Positions 35,634-43,995 of a stretch of 64,000 nucleotides of DNA are shown piece by piece; within the stretch, counting starts at the first letter, position 1, and every line of letters begins with the position of its first letter. Position numbers and translations under genes: made by a program. The notes beneath the pieces were generated by a model. It saw only the letters and a list, made by a program, of their open reading frames with translations. It ran no database searches and had not been told where the DNA came from. The stretch is from JAGQSZ01 sp049647585 (lineage in GTDB: Bacteria > Actinomycetota > Acidimicrobiia > Acidimicrobiales > Microtrichaceae): positions 1 through 64,000 of the forward strand of contig JBARXY010000012.1 in the NCBI GenBank assembly GCA_049647585.1, given 5' to 3'.

Positions 35634-37535
35634 TCAGCAGGCGTTCGGAGTACCTGGGATCAGATTGATCGCCAGGGAAGCAGTCTTGGTCTGCCCGTCA
35701 CGTGAGGTGACAGTTGCGGTGACAGTCGCACTACCCGCATGCAGTCCGTTCGTATCGAAGTTCGCCGAGGTCTTGTCGTTGTAGTAGCTGCCGCCGCTCC
35801 AACGGATCGAGGACCACGGCACGTTGATGTTCACACTTAGCGTGTAGTTGCAGACCAGACCGTCGGGAGGTATGTACCAGTTCTGCGAACCCGAGATCGA
35901 CACCCTCAGAGGAGTGGGCGGGGGCTTCGGGGCGGTGGTGGTAGTTACCACGGGAGGAGGAGGCGGCACCGTGCCGCTTCCGCCGCCGCTCGGAGTCTTG
36001 CTCGTGGTTGCCTTCTTGCTCGCCGAAGTATCTTGAGGCCGGGTCAACACCTCGGGCTTGACGTCAGCTGGCGGTACAACCGGCAGTTGAACCACGACGC
36101 TGTAGGACACTGACGAAGTTGCCCCGAAGCGGCTGGTGGCAACGACCTTCAGAACGTTCTCCCCGAGCCCCAGGCCGCTGATCACGTGGGACCACCTGCC
36201 GTCGGATCCGACAACCGGTTTGATGGCCGGTCTGCCACCCGGCTTTACGTCCGCAATCTCGACGGTCGAAGTCGGATCAGTGGTGCCGGTCAGGGTGAAG
36301 GTGTTCTCGGTCAGCTGCAGTCCAGCCGGAGAAATGACCTTGACTCTGGGAAGTGCAGCACGCTCGGCGGAGAACTCCTTGTCCGCCTTGAGCTGGTCCG
36401 CCTTCCACTTGTTCAACTGCTTCACGTCGGACTTTGCGTCGACCTTGATCGTGTAGCGGAACTCGGCCTTCTCTTTCGGCTTCAACGAGATGTCCCAGGC
36501 GATGACGGGGTCATCCTTGATCACCTTGTGAGCTGGTTCGGATTTGATCGCGGATGCCTTCGGAACGAGTGACTTGGGCACGACCTCGTAATGCTGGCCC
36601 GAGACTGACTTGTCGGTCCGGTTCGCAATGACCAGCTCGCCGATCAGCGCGTCTCCGTCGACCGTCCAAGTTCGGCTGACCGTTCCAACAGGAGTGGCGG
36701 TATCGGTGAACTCGACCGAGACCTGCTTCGCCGCTGACGACACGCGAGTGGGCTCAGAGTCTTTGCCCATCCAAAGCGCGATCGCACCGATCGCCGCCAT
36801 AAGAAGAACAACTCCGACCGCTCCCAGAAGAACCGGCTGTCGACTTTTGTGACCGGCTCGATCCGGCGTCGACAAATCTGCACTGTCGTTAACCGCAGCG
36901 TCATACTCTGCGGCTTCATACCCTGCGGCGTCGTACCGTGCGGCGTCGTACCCGACGGGAAGTTGACCGGTGAGCGGATCCTCGGTCACCGGGTCGTGGT
37001 CCGGCAAGGCGCTCTCGGCTGGTAGAACCTGCTCGACGGCCGGCTCCGGTTCGAAGGTCGGCACCAACGGTTCGGCAGCCTGCTCCGGTTCCTCGACAAC
37101 AACCGACTCTGGCAGGACCGTGGCTGCTACCGCTCCATCGTCGAAGCCGAAGGCAGAGCTGTCGTCCCTCGACGATGTGTTCTCGATGCTGCGGGTCAGG
37201 GTCGGAGGCTCGGCCTCGGCCTCGAGTAGTCCCAACGCGTAGGACCAAACCTGTACCGCAAAATCAGCCGTTGCGTTGTCGAGTCCAGTCGCGCTGAGAA
37301 TCGCTACGGCACCCTCGACATCGATGCTGTTGGACATCAGTCGTTCGGGGATCTGCTCGCTCGCTGCGCGGACGACTGCATCGATCTCGCCCCGGCGAGT
37401 TCGCGCCTGAGCTCCCAGGACGTCGCTGACCATTCCCTGGATGCGACGTGGTTCGGAAACGACGTTTGTGCCCGCCCTCCGTACCGCCTCTGCCACTGCC
37501 TGGGCTACGAGAACCTCATCAGTCGCGTCTCCCAT
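35634..37535 (-). CDS. Large single-pass membrane protein with extracellular Ig-like/beta domains
   Basis: A 633-residue protein. Residues 1-110 form a helical cytoplasmic domain (MGDATDEVLVAQAVAEAVRRAG; RTRRGEIDAVVRAASEQIP). An acidic, Pro/Glu-rich linker with a YDAAx pentapeptide repeat follows, then one TM helix (PVLLGAVGVVLLMAAIGAIALW). The outer part has a beta domain, an Ig-like segment (LTENTFTLTGTTDPTSTVEI), a Pro/Thr-rich hinge and a C-terminal beta domain with a terminal Cys. GGGGAGA ribosome site. It is the first gene before the ATPase (11-bp gap) and could take the place of EccB or YukC-type channel components, but this is inference. Confidence 0.78.
   Translation of the reverse strand: MGDATDEVLVAQAVAEAVRRAGTNVVSEPRRIQGMVSDVLGAQARTRRGEIDAVVRAASEQIPERLMSNSIDVEGAVAILSATGLDNATADFAVQVWSYALGLLEAEAEPPTLTRSIENTSSRDDSSAFGFDDGAVAATVLPESVVVEEPEQAAEPLVPTFEPEPAVEQVLPAESALPDHDPVTEDPLTGQLPVGYDAARYDAAGYEAAEYDAAVNDSADLSTPDRAGHKSRQPVLLGAVGVVLLMAAIGAIALWMGKDSEPTRVSSAAKQVSVEFTDTATPVGTVSRTWTVDGDALIGELVIANRTDKSVSGQHYEVVPKSLVPKASAIKSEPAHKVIKDDPVIAWDISLKPKEKAEFRYTIKVDAKSDVKQLNKWKADQLKADKEFSAERAALPRVKVISPAGLQLTENTFTLTGTTDPTSTVEIADVKPGGRPAIKPVVGSDGRWSHVISGLGLGENVLKVVATSRFGATSSVSYSVVVQLPVVPPADVKPEVLTRPQDTSASKKATTSKTPSGGGSGTVPPPPPVVTTTTAPKPPPTPLRVSISGSQNWYIPPDGLVCNYTLSVNINVPWSSIRWSGGSYYNDKTSANFDTNGLHAGSATVTATVTSRDGQTKTASLAINLIPGTPNAC
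36896..36955. repeat. 15-bp tandem repeat inside the membrane-protein gene
   Basis: Four units of about 15 bp (consensus GCGGCGTCGTACCCT on the plus strand) encode the pentapeptide YDAAx four times in the cytoplasmic linker. Confidence 0.85.
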
Positions 37536-37740
37536 GACTCTCCCCTGTGCCGAATACTCCCACGGACCATTCTCCGCTGAAGGGTAGAGCCTCCAAGTCA
37601 CCTCAGCGACGGGAAATCCTACCCATCTGAACTATCCGACCACAGGCTTCAGAACGGCTTCGAACCCGCTGAAACCCCCCTGTCTCGCCGAGGGCGGGTC
37701 CGTCTTCGACAGTGCTCGCTCAGCCCGCCGCTTTCTAAAA

Positions 37741-37780
37741 AACGATTTGCTTGACGAAAGAGCCGAAGCTCTATAGAAAG
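37741..37780 (+). promoter_or_regulatory. Possible folE promoter
   Basis: An AT-richer stretch contains TTGACG (37751-37756) and TATAGA (37772-37777), only 15 bp apart, with a small inverted repeat AGAGC-CGAA-GCTCT (37759-37772) between them. The close spacing makes the call tentative. Confidence 0.3.
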
Positions 37781-37808
37781 GAAGTGTTGAGTTTAGAGAA
37801 GGGGCCTG

Positions 37809-38444
37809 ATGACCGCGACCACCACAAGACCAATCGAGCTTCTGTCGGTTCCCAGCCGGTTGCAGGCCACGAATCATCCACCGACGATCAATCTGCGGGC
37901 AGCCGAGGAAGCGGTGGCCGCTCTGCTCGTCGCACTGGGTCAGCCGATCGTCAGCGAGAGCCTGCAGGAGACTCCCAGGCGGGTGGCGTCCGCATTTGTC
38001 GAGATGTTGACTCCCAAGGAGTTCGACCTCACGACCTTTCCCAACGAAGAGGGTTACGACGAACTGGTCCTCGTGCGGGACATCCCGTTCCATTCGCTCT
38101 GTGAGCACCACCTGCTGCCGTTCAAAGGTGTGGCGCACGTGGGCTACCTGCCCGGAGACCGGATAATCGGACTCTCAAAGCTCGCCCGGGTCGTAGAGAA
38201 GTTCGCCGCTCGACTGCAGGTCCAGGAGCGCCTAACCCAACAGGTCGCCGACCATCTTGAAGAACACCTGAAGCCCAAGGGAGTCGGTGTCGTCATCGAG
38301 GCGGAACACATGTGCATGACCCTGCGCGGGGTGCAGGCCGCCGGTACGACGACAACCACCTCTGCGGTACACGGCCTGCTGCGCGACGACCCTCGTTCAC
38401 GTTCGGAGTTCTTCTCCCTCGCCTCTCGCAGCCATGGCTGCTGA
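37809..38444 (+). CDS. folE: GTP cyclohydrolase I
   Basis: A 211-residue enzyme making dihydroneopterin triphosphate from GTP. ETPRRVASAFVEML, SLCEHHLLPFKGVAHVGYLPG (zinc Cys and His, active-site His) and EHMCMTLRGVQAAG (second zinc Cys) are all present. AGAAGGGG ribosome site. No other folate genes are adjacent. Confidence 0.96.
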   Translation: MTATTTRPIELLSVPSRLQATNHPPTINLRAAEEAVAALLVALGQPIVSESLQETPRRVASAFVEMLTPKEFDLTTFPNEEGYDELVLVRDIPFHSLCEHHLLPFKGVAHVGYLPGDRIIGLSKLARVVEKFAARLQVQERLTQQVADHLEEHLKPKGVGVVIEAEHMCMTLRGVQAAGTTTTTSAVHGLLRDDPRSRSEFFSLASRSHGC

Positions 38445-38537
38445 ACATCTCGGCCGGGCCAACCGCGGTCACCTCGCAGTCGCGGGATACATACCGATCA
38501 CAGACAAATTCTCAACAGAAATTTCACAGGAGGAACA

Positions 38538-39101
38538 ATGAGGCTCTTCTCGGTCAAGCCAGCGTTGACAATCAAGGGGCGCAAGTCCAAGGGCCTGCGA
38601 GGATTTGCCGGAAAGCCGACCCACCCGCCGCTCACCGATGTACCCGTAGGCGCGTACGTACTGGTGGCAATTCTCGATGTGATCTCGTTCATCGGCGGCG
38701 ATACCGATTGGGCTCGGAGCTTGTGGCACGCCGGCACCTTCATCCTCGCGATCGGTGTGATCGTCTCGGTGCCGACCGCTCTGACGGGGCTGATCGACCG
38801 TCAGACCTCATCAGAGCCGGGCACCCAGGCTTGGCGGACGATCAACACGCACGCGTTGATCATGGTCATCGTCACCCTCGCTGCCATCGCCAACACGGCA
38901 TGGCGCTGGAGCACCTACAACGACCATGCCTTCACTCCTGTCGGCATCATGATCCTGTCGGTTGCGACGTTGCTCTTTGGTGCGGTTGGAGCCACATTCG
39001 GCGGGAGCCTGGTCTTCGACTATGGCTTCAACGTCGAAACAGCTGGTGATCATCCGGTGTGGCACAAGTCCGAAGAGGACGTGTTCCACCACGACAACTG
39101 A
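38538..39101 (+). CDS. DUF2231 membrane protein
   Basis: A 187-residue protein with four TM helices. The entry motif FAGKPTHPPLTDVPVGAYV and the two paired helices match DUF2231, a family often tied to redox or Rieske-type membrane proteins. The C-terminus is polar, ending in a His-rich VFHHDN. A strong AGGAGG ribosome site precedes the ATG. Role unknown. Confidence 0.88.
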   Translation: MRLFSVKPALTIKGRKSKGLRGFAGKPTHPPLTDVPVGAYVLVAILDVISFIGGDTDWARSLWHAGTFILAIGVIVSVPTALTGLIDRQTSSEPGTQAWRTINTHALIMVIVTLAAIANTAWRWSTYNDHAFTPVGIMILSVATLLFGAVGATFGGSLVFDYGFNVETAGDHPVWHKSEEDVFHHDN

Positions 39102-39185
39102 TAGCCGCCCGAGCATCCGCCGTGAGACTCCCGGGTTGGCGATATATCGTCAGCCAGACAACTTTCCAGGAGAGCAGGGAGTGGC

Positions 39186-39923
39186 TTGAGCGATCGACCG
39201 ATGGGTGAGGGTTGGTGGCTGGCCAGCGATGGCAAATGGTACGCACCGGAACTCCATCCGGATGGCTTCCACGAAGCGCCAACCCGCGAGACCCCAGCCG
39301 CCGGTCCCAATCCACCGACGCTCGCCAATCCTGTCGTCCCGGGCGGACCGGGAGACGGGCGCGGAGAGGGGCGGGGAGACGGGCGGGGGAACTCGAACCG
39401 CGGACCAATGGTGGCCCTGGCCGTCGTTTGCATCCTTATTGCGCTTGTCGCCGGAGGGTGCGTGGCTCTGGTGCTCACCTCACGTCAAGGATCCTCCGAC
39501 GACGCGAAGGCCTCGCCGGCTAGGGACCTCGGGCCTTCGACTACATCGGAATTCGATCGTCCGACGACCAGCGATCCGGATTTCTCACCCGAGCCCGAGA
39601 CACCGTCTACCGCTCCTGAACAATCCGTACCCGAGGCAACGACGACGACTACGACTTCCCTGGTCCCGGCGCCACCGGGGACGGAGCCGGAACGGTCGAT
39701 CATGCCCGAGGTCGTCTGCATGGATCTGCAACAAGCACAGGACACCATCCAAGCTGCGGGAGTGTTCTTCTCGCGGAGCTTCGACGCCACCGGCAAGGGG
39801 AGGAGCCAGATCGTCGACCGCAACTGGATCGTCGTGTCACAAGATCCGCCGGCCGGCTCCCCAATCGATGAGAGTCAGCCCAACCTGGGTGCGGTCAAGA
39901 AGAACGAACCGAACTCCTGCTGA
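39186..39923 (+). CDS. Single-pass PASTA-domain protein with GWWxASDGKWYxPE motif
   Basis: A 245-residue protein. The N-terminal motif GEGWWLASDGKWYAPELHP is the type seen in Acidimicrobiia membrane proteins. One TM helix (VALAVVCILIALVAGGCVALVL) follows a Gly/Arg-rich linker; outside is a Ser/Thr/Pro linker and one PASTA domain (VVCMDLQQAQDTIQAAGV...DPPAGSPID). PASTA domains bind peptidoglycan fragments or beta-lactams. TTG start at 39186 follows a GGGAG site; ATG at 39201 is the alternative. Confidence 0.82.
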   Translation: MSDRPMGEGWWLASDGKWYAPELHPDGFHEAPTRETPAAGPNPPTLANPVVPGGPGDGRGEGRGDGRGNSNRGPMVALAVVCILIALVAGGCVALVLTSRQGSSDDAKASPARDLGPSTTSEFDRPTTSDPDFSPEPETPSTAPEQSVPEATTTTTTSLVPAPPGTEPERSIMPEVVCMDLQQAQDTIQAAGVFFSRSFDATGKGRSQIVDRNWIVVSQDPPAGSPIDESQPNLGAVKKNEPNSC

Positions 39924-39929
39924 ACCGAG

Positions 39930-40118
39930 TCAATCCTGCAGCCAGTTGGCAACCCGAGCGACCATTGACTCGGCCTTTTGGCCCATCTGCGCAACGAAGG
40001 AACCCGGGTTCAGGCCGTTGACCACCTTCTGTTGCTGAGCGTCAATGAACCGGTTCATCGCGAGACACCGCTTGATCTCCAGGTTGTCGCAATGGCGAGC
40101 GAACTGGTGGGAGAACAT
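39930..40118 (-). CDS. Small hypothetical protein
   Basis: A 62-residue basic helical protein (MFSHQFARHCDNLEIKRC...). A longer in-frame version beginning at 40175 would start inside the hairpin described at 40141-40172, so the shorter form is preferred. It is convergent with the PASTA gene, ending 6 bp from it. No family recognised; may lie in the 3' region of the betaine operon. Confidence 0.4.
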   Translation of the reverse strand: MFSHQFARHCDNLEIKRCLAMNRFIDAQQQKVVNGLNPGSFVAQMGQKAESMVARVANWLQD

Positions 40119-40140
40119 GATCGATTCGACCTTGATGGCG

Positions 40141-40172
40141 AAGGGCCGGGTCCCGCGAGGAACCCGACCCTT
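40141..40172 (-). terminator. Strong hairpin after the glycine-betaine operon
   Basis: AAGGGCCGGGT (40141-40151) and ACCCGACCCTT (40162-40172) form an 11-bp stem with one mismatch and a 10-base loop, about 40 bp past the opuAC-like stop. There is no U-tract on the leftward transcript. Confidence 0.5.
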
Positions 40173-40212
40173 CAACTACGGCCGTTCAGGACTACCGCTA
40201 TCTCGGCCTTGT

Positions 40213-41130
40213 TCAGCCGAACATGCCGTCGACGAATTCCTTGTTGTCCTTGATCCAACGCGACACGCCACCCTCGATGTCGGGGTTGGTCGGGTCCGCA
40301 CCGAAGATCTCGGCCTCGAGCGAGGCGAGCTGCTCATCGTCGAGCTTGAACTTCGCGAGCGCATCGGCGACGTCCTTGTGGTCCTCGGTGAAGCCCTTGC
40401 GTCCGATCACATGGATTTCCTCTGCTCCACCCATTAGACCTTCAGGATCCTTGAGGTCCTTGATCGGGTATGCCGAGTACGCCCAATGCGGGCGCCACAG
40501 GGTGACGACGATCGGCTTCTTGTCAGCGATCGCCTTATCGAGAGCGGTGAGCATGGCCGTGGTCGATGATGTCACCAGATTGAGCGAGTCGGTGAGGTTA
40601 TAGCCAGGCATGGCTTCTTCCTTGGTGACTCTGGTCAGGCCGGCACCCGGCTCGATTCCAATAATTTCACCGTTGACCTCGTCAGCTACCGATGCGAGAT
40701 CGGCGATCGAGTCGACGTCCATGTAGTCCGGAACGGCGATCGTGAGAATCGCGTTGTCGTACCAAACACCTAGGTCTTCGACCTTGTCGCCGAATTCCTT
40801 CCAGTAGTCCTCATGCGTTGTCGGCAACCAGGTGTCGAAGAAGAGATCGACATTGCCGTCGGCGATTCCCTGGAACGTGGGAGCAACGTCGAGCTGCTCG
40901 GCACTGACTGTGTAGCCGTTGTCTTCGAGGACCTGCTTCCACAGGTAGGTGACTGCGATGTCCTCGTCCCAGGGGATGTATGCCATCGAGATCGACTTGG
41001 AGTCGCCGCTGCCACCGCCGCTGCCGCTGGCCGAATCATCATCGGAATCGGAGCTACAAGCTGCTGCGACCATTGCCAGTGGAAGCAGTAGTCCCGCTAG
41101 CAGTTTCAGTACGCGTTTATGTCTGAACAT
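40213..41130 (-). CDS. proX: Glycine betaine/proline ABC transporter substrate-binding lipoprotein
   Basis: A 305-residue OpuAC/ProX-type binding protein. The signal ends in a lipobox (LPLAMVAAACSS, Cys near 25), followed by a Ser/Gly/Asp linker. AYIPWDEDIAVTYLWKQVLEDNGY, WLPTTHEDYW and VTLWRPHWAYSAY supply Trp/Tyr residues of the quaternary-amine cage. The ATG at 41130 has an AGGAAAG site; the open frame upstream is non-coding. Last gene of the operon. Confidence 0.93.
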   Translation of the reverse strand: MFRHKRVLKLLAGLLLPLAMVAAACSSDSDDDSASGSGGGSGDSKSISMAYIPWDEDIAVTYLWKQVLEDNGYTVSAEQLDVAPTFQGIADGNVDLFFDTWLPTTHEDYWKEFGDKVEDLGVWYDNAILTIAVPDYMDVDSIADLASVADEVNGEIIGIEPGAGLTRVTKEEAMPGYNLTDSLNLVTSSTTAMLTALDKAIADKKPIVVTLWRPHWAYSAYPIKDLKDPEGLMGGAEEIHVIGRKGFTEDHKDVADALAKFKLDDEQLASLEAEIFGADPTNPDIEGGVSRWIKDNKEFVDGMFG

Positions 41131-41207
41131 ATGTGTCTTTCCTTTTGGTTTGTTGTCTTGATCTCTGACCACGGGGCGCGCCTGAGCAGGGCGCCGTTGT
41201 GGGCCCC

Positions 41208-42086
41208 TTATTCCGCGCCAGCGCGGACTTGCTGGGCCTTCGCGACCGGTGCTCGGTCGGCGAGAGCTCCGGTGAGGCGATCGAGGTAGATCGCCAGTAT
41301 GACCACCGCCAGACCGCCCTCGAACCCTTTGGACAGATTGAGGCGCGTGACCCCCTCGTACACCACGCCCCCGAGCCCGCCAGCACCGACCATTCCGGCG
41401 ATCACAACCATCGACAACGACAGCATGATGACCTGGTTGACTCCGGCCATGATCGTGGGCAGGGCCAGAGGTATCTGGATCCGCGAGAGAATCTGTCGGG
41501 GTGATGCGCCGAACGCCCTGCCGGCTTCGATCATCTCGCCGTCGACCTGACGGATCCCCAGTTCGGTGAGTCGTACGCCCGGTGGAATCGCAAACACGAC
41601 GGTCGCCACCACGCCGGACACGACGCCGATCGAGAAGAAGAACAGGGTCGGGATCAGATAGACGAAGGCGGGCATTGTCTGCATCAGGTCCATGACGGGA
41701 CGGATGATCCGCGACATGACTTCGGAACGCGCTCCGAGCACGCCAAGAGGCAGGGCAATCAACATCGCACAGATGCTTGCGACGACAACGAGCGCCAGGG
41801 AACTCATCGCTTCTTCCCACATTCCCATGTTCACGATCAACACGAAGCCGACCACCGTGTAGAGCCCGAAGGCCCAACTACGCAGATACCAACCCAGTGC
41901 GGCCAATATCAGGATCAGCACAATTGCCGATATCGAAGTGAGTCCGCCGTTCAATTCGGTCACACACCACCGCAGGACGGTCTTGATGGCGCTGAGCAAC
42001 CAGTCGAGGTTGTTCTCGATCCATTTGACCATCGTCTTGAAGGCGTCGCCGACGTAGAGCCTGGGTAGCTTGTCGAGAAAATCCAT
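41208..42086 (-). CDS. proW: Glycine betaine/proline ABC transporter permease
   Basis: A 292-residue permease with about six TM helices and the EAA loop (EAGRAFGASPRQILSRIQIPLALPTIMAG) that contacts the ATPase. VIAGMVGAGGLGGVVYEGV is typical of ProW/OpuAB. The start is coupled to the ATPase stop by a TGATG overlap. Confidence 0.93.
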   Translation of the reverse strand: MDFLDKLPRLYVGDAFKTMVKWIENNLDWLLSAIKTVLRWCVTELNGGLTSISAIVLILILAALGWYLRSWAFGLYTVVGFVLIVNMGMWEEAMSSLALVVVASICAMLIALPLGVLGARSEVMSRIIRPVMDLMQTMPAFVYLIPTLFFFSIGVVSGVVATVVFAIPPGVRLTELGIRQVDGEMIEAGRAFGASPRQILSRIQIPLALPTIMAGVNQVIMLSLSMVVIAGMVGAGGLGGVVYEGVTRLNLSKGFEGGLAVVILAIYLDRLTGALADRAPVAKAQQVRAGAE

Positions 42087-43381
42087 CAGAGGTCACCCGC
42101 TGCGCCGGCTAGCGAGGCTTGTGCCGCGCCGCCGGAGCCGGCGTTGCCGTGGACCTGCGCGCTGTCGCCAGATGATCCGTTCGAGGCACCGTTCCGGCTG
42201 GCCGTAACGCTGAGCGCGTTGAGCAGGGTGACTTTGGGGATCACCCCGAGCAGTCGCATGTCCGGCCCGACCACTGCAAGAGGAACTATCGCCTCTGCGG
42301 AATCGGCGAGTAGATCGGCAAGAGCGGTGTCACCCGTGACGGTCTTTGCGTCGGTGTCGAGAATGGTCCTCAGACCGGAGTCGGCCCTGGAAACAGCGAC
42401 TGCGACATCCCTTTCGACGACGGAGCCGATGAGGCGCCGATTTCGGTCGACGACGAAGAGACTGTTGAGCTGGTTCTCACGCATCAACTTGTGGGCGGTG
42501 AGGGGACCTTGCTCGGAGCCAAGGAGGGCGACTGGCCGTTCCATGATGTTCTCGGCGGTCAGGATCCTCGAACGGTCCACATCTTGGACGAACTGTGCGA
42601 CATAGTCGTTGGCCGGGTCGTTGAGGATCTGTTCCGCTGTTCCGATCTGCACGATCTTGCCGTCATGCATCATGGCGATCCGGTCGCCCATCCGCATGGC
42701 CTCGTTCAGGTCATGTGTGATGAACATGACCGTTCGCCCGAGCTTTTGTTGAAGGTCGATGAGCTGGTCCTGCATCTCTCTGCGGATCAACGGATCGAGA
42801 GCGCTGAAAGCCTCGTCCATGAGCAGCAGTTCGGTGCCCGTGGCAAGCGCCCGTGCCAGGCCGACACGTTGACGCATGCCGCCCGAAAGTTCGCCCGGGA
42901 GGCTCTGTTCCCATCCTTTGAGACCGACGAGACCCAAAGCTTCGGTTGCTTTCTCCACTCTTTCGGATTTGTTTATGCCACGGACTTCGAGTCCATAGGC
43001 GGCATTCTCGCCAACGGTGCGGTGTGGAAAGAGCGCGAAGTGTTGGAACACCATCGACACCCGCTCCTGACAGACCAGGCGAAGTTGCTTGGGGCTGAGA
43101 TTCGAGACGTTCTGACCGCCAACGCTGATGTCCCCGGTGGTGGGCGTCAACAGTCCGTTGACCAGACGGATCAGGGTGGACTTGCCCGAACCCGACAGGC
43201 CCATGACCACGAAGATCTCGCCCGGCTGGACTTCGAAGGTGGCGTCGATGACGGCCGCAGTCAGTCCCTGATCCCGGAGTTCGTCGCGGGAGACACCTTG
43301 CCTCAACCTCTCGACGGCATCTCCGGCTCCTCGGCCAAAGACCTTGAACAGTCCCTCTGCTTCCACAAGGGGGCTACTCAT
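42086..43381 (-). CDS. proV: Glycine betaine/proline ABC transporter ATPase with CBS pair
   Basis: A 431-residue ATPase. Walker A GLSGSGKST, Q-loop, signature LSGGMRQRVGLARAL, Walker B LLLMDEAFSALD and the H-loop THD are intact. The C-terminal part (about 270-400) holds two CBS domains, which in OpuAA sense ionic strength, then a Ser/Gly/Ala tail. The ATG at 43381 fits the family; further upstream frame is spurious. Likely osmotic-stress induced. Confidence 0.93.
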   Translation of the reverse strand: MSSPLVEAEGLFKVFGRGAGDAVERLRQGVSRDELRDQGLTAAVIDATFEVQPGEIFVVMGLSGSGKSTLIRLVNGLLTPTTGDISVGGQNVSNLSPKQLRLVCQERVSMVFQHFALFPHRTVGENAAYGLEVRGINKSERVEKATEALGLVGLKGWEQSLPGELSGGMRQRVGLARALATGTELLLMDEAFSALDPLIRREMQDQLIDLQQKLGRTVMFITHDLNEAMRMGDRIAMMHDGKIVQIGTAEQILNDPANDYVAQFVQDVDRSRILTAENIMERPVALLGSEQGPLTAHKLMRENQLNSLFVVDRNRRLIGSVVERDVAVAVSRADSGLRTILDTDAKTVTGDTALADLLADSAEAIVPLAVVGPDMRLLGVIPKVTLLNALSVTASRNGASNGSSGDSAQVHGNAGSGGAAQASLAGAAGDL

Positions 43382-43510
43382 CACACCACCCCTGTCGGTA
43401 GTGCGAAATACGCTCTTTCGTTGAACACGCGATTTGCCCTTGACGAACCCGCATGTCTCCCTTCTGAGAAAAGTGAATCTCACCAATCTCGATAGGACGG
43501 CATGTCGCAA

Positions 43511-43524
43511 GAGCACCGGTGCTC
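43511..43524. promoter_or_regulatory. Perfect 14-bp palindrome upstream of proV
   Basis: GAGCACCGGTGCTC is a perfect inverted repeat 130 bp upstream of the proV start; it may be an operator of the betaine operon. The regulator is unknown. Confidence 0.4.
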
Positions 43525-43995
43525 AATCGACCGGCTCAGCTGACGCCAAACCTGCATCCTTTGGGTATTCCGCGTTTTCTAAAGTCGCGAATGCCCTTCA
43601 GTCTGACGAACAGGCTAGGGGAAGACGGGATGCGGCTGTCCAATCGGGCAAAAGACGCCCGACGGGACCTCACCGGGCAAGTGGCCAGGTTCCGCTAGGA
43701 AGGGTTGGATGCAGAGCCGGTCATCGCAGTCGAGGATCGAACTCAGGACCTGCCCTACCTCCTCGATGGCCTCAGGTTGGGCCGAATCGATGATGTCGTC
43801 CGACGATCCGATGCAGGCCGTCGCGTGCACCGGATCCGCAAGATTCTCGATCAGCAGTAGATCGAGGGTTCGCTCTGCCCACACCCACCGACGCATCAAC
43901 CTGGGCCGTCAAACGACAGCGCTCACCGAGCCCGAGTCAACAAGCGGGCGTGCGAGCACCTCAGCTAGGCTGCCCGGTTTCCGGAGAGGAACATC
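43525..43995. other. Intergenic region before the DUF4190 gene
   Basis: About 470 bp between divergent genes. Apart from the doubtful 94-codon minus-strand frame at 43615-43899, no gene, hairpin or repeat stands out. Confidence 0.5.
43615..43899 (-). CDS. Doubtful small hypothetical protein
   Basis: A 94-codon frame whose product has a plausible protein composition (ERTLDLLLIENLADPVHA; EEVGQVLSSILDCDDRL) and four Cys. There is no convincing ribosome site, and it lies in a gap between divergent genes. It could be a real small gene or chance. Confidence 0.35.
   Translation of the reverse strand: MMRRWVWAERTLDLLLIENLADPVHATACIGSSDDIIDSAQPEAIEEVGQVLSSILDCDDRLCIQPFLAEPGHLPGEVPSGVFCPIGQPHPVFP

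Noticed and set aside
40119..40175. 19-codon upstream extension of the small gene at 39930-40118
   Set aside because: It lies across the 11-bp hairpin at 40141-40172 and has no ribosome site; the internal ATG is more likely.
41131..41877. Long N-terminal extension of the betaine-binding protein frame
   Set aside because: The lipoprotein signal at 41130 fixes the start; the upstream frame is antiparallel to nothing useful and overlaps the permease gene out of frame.
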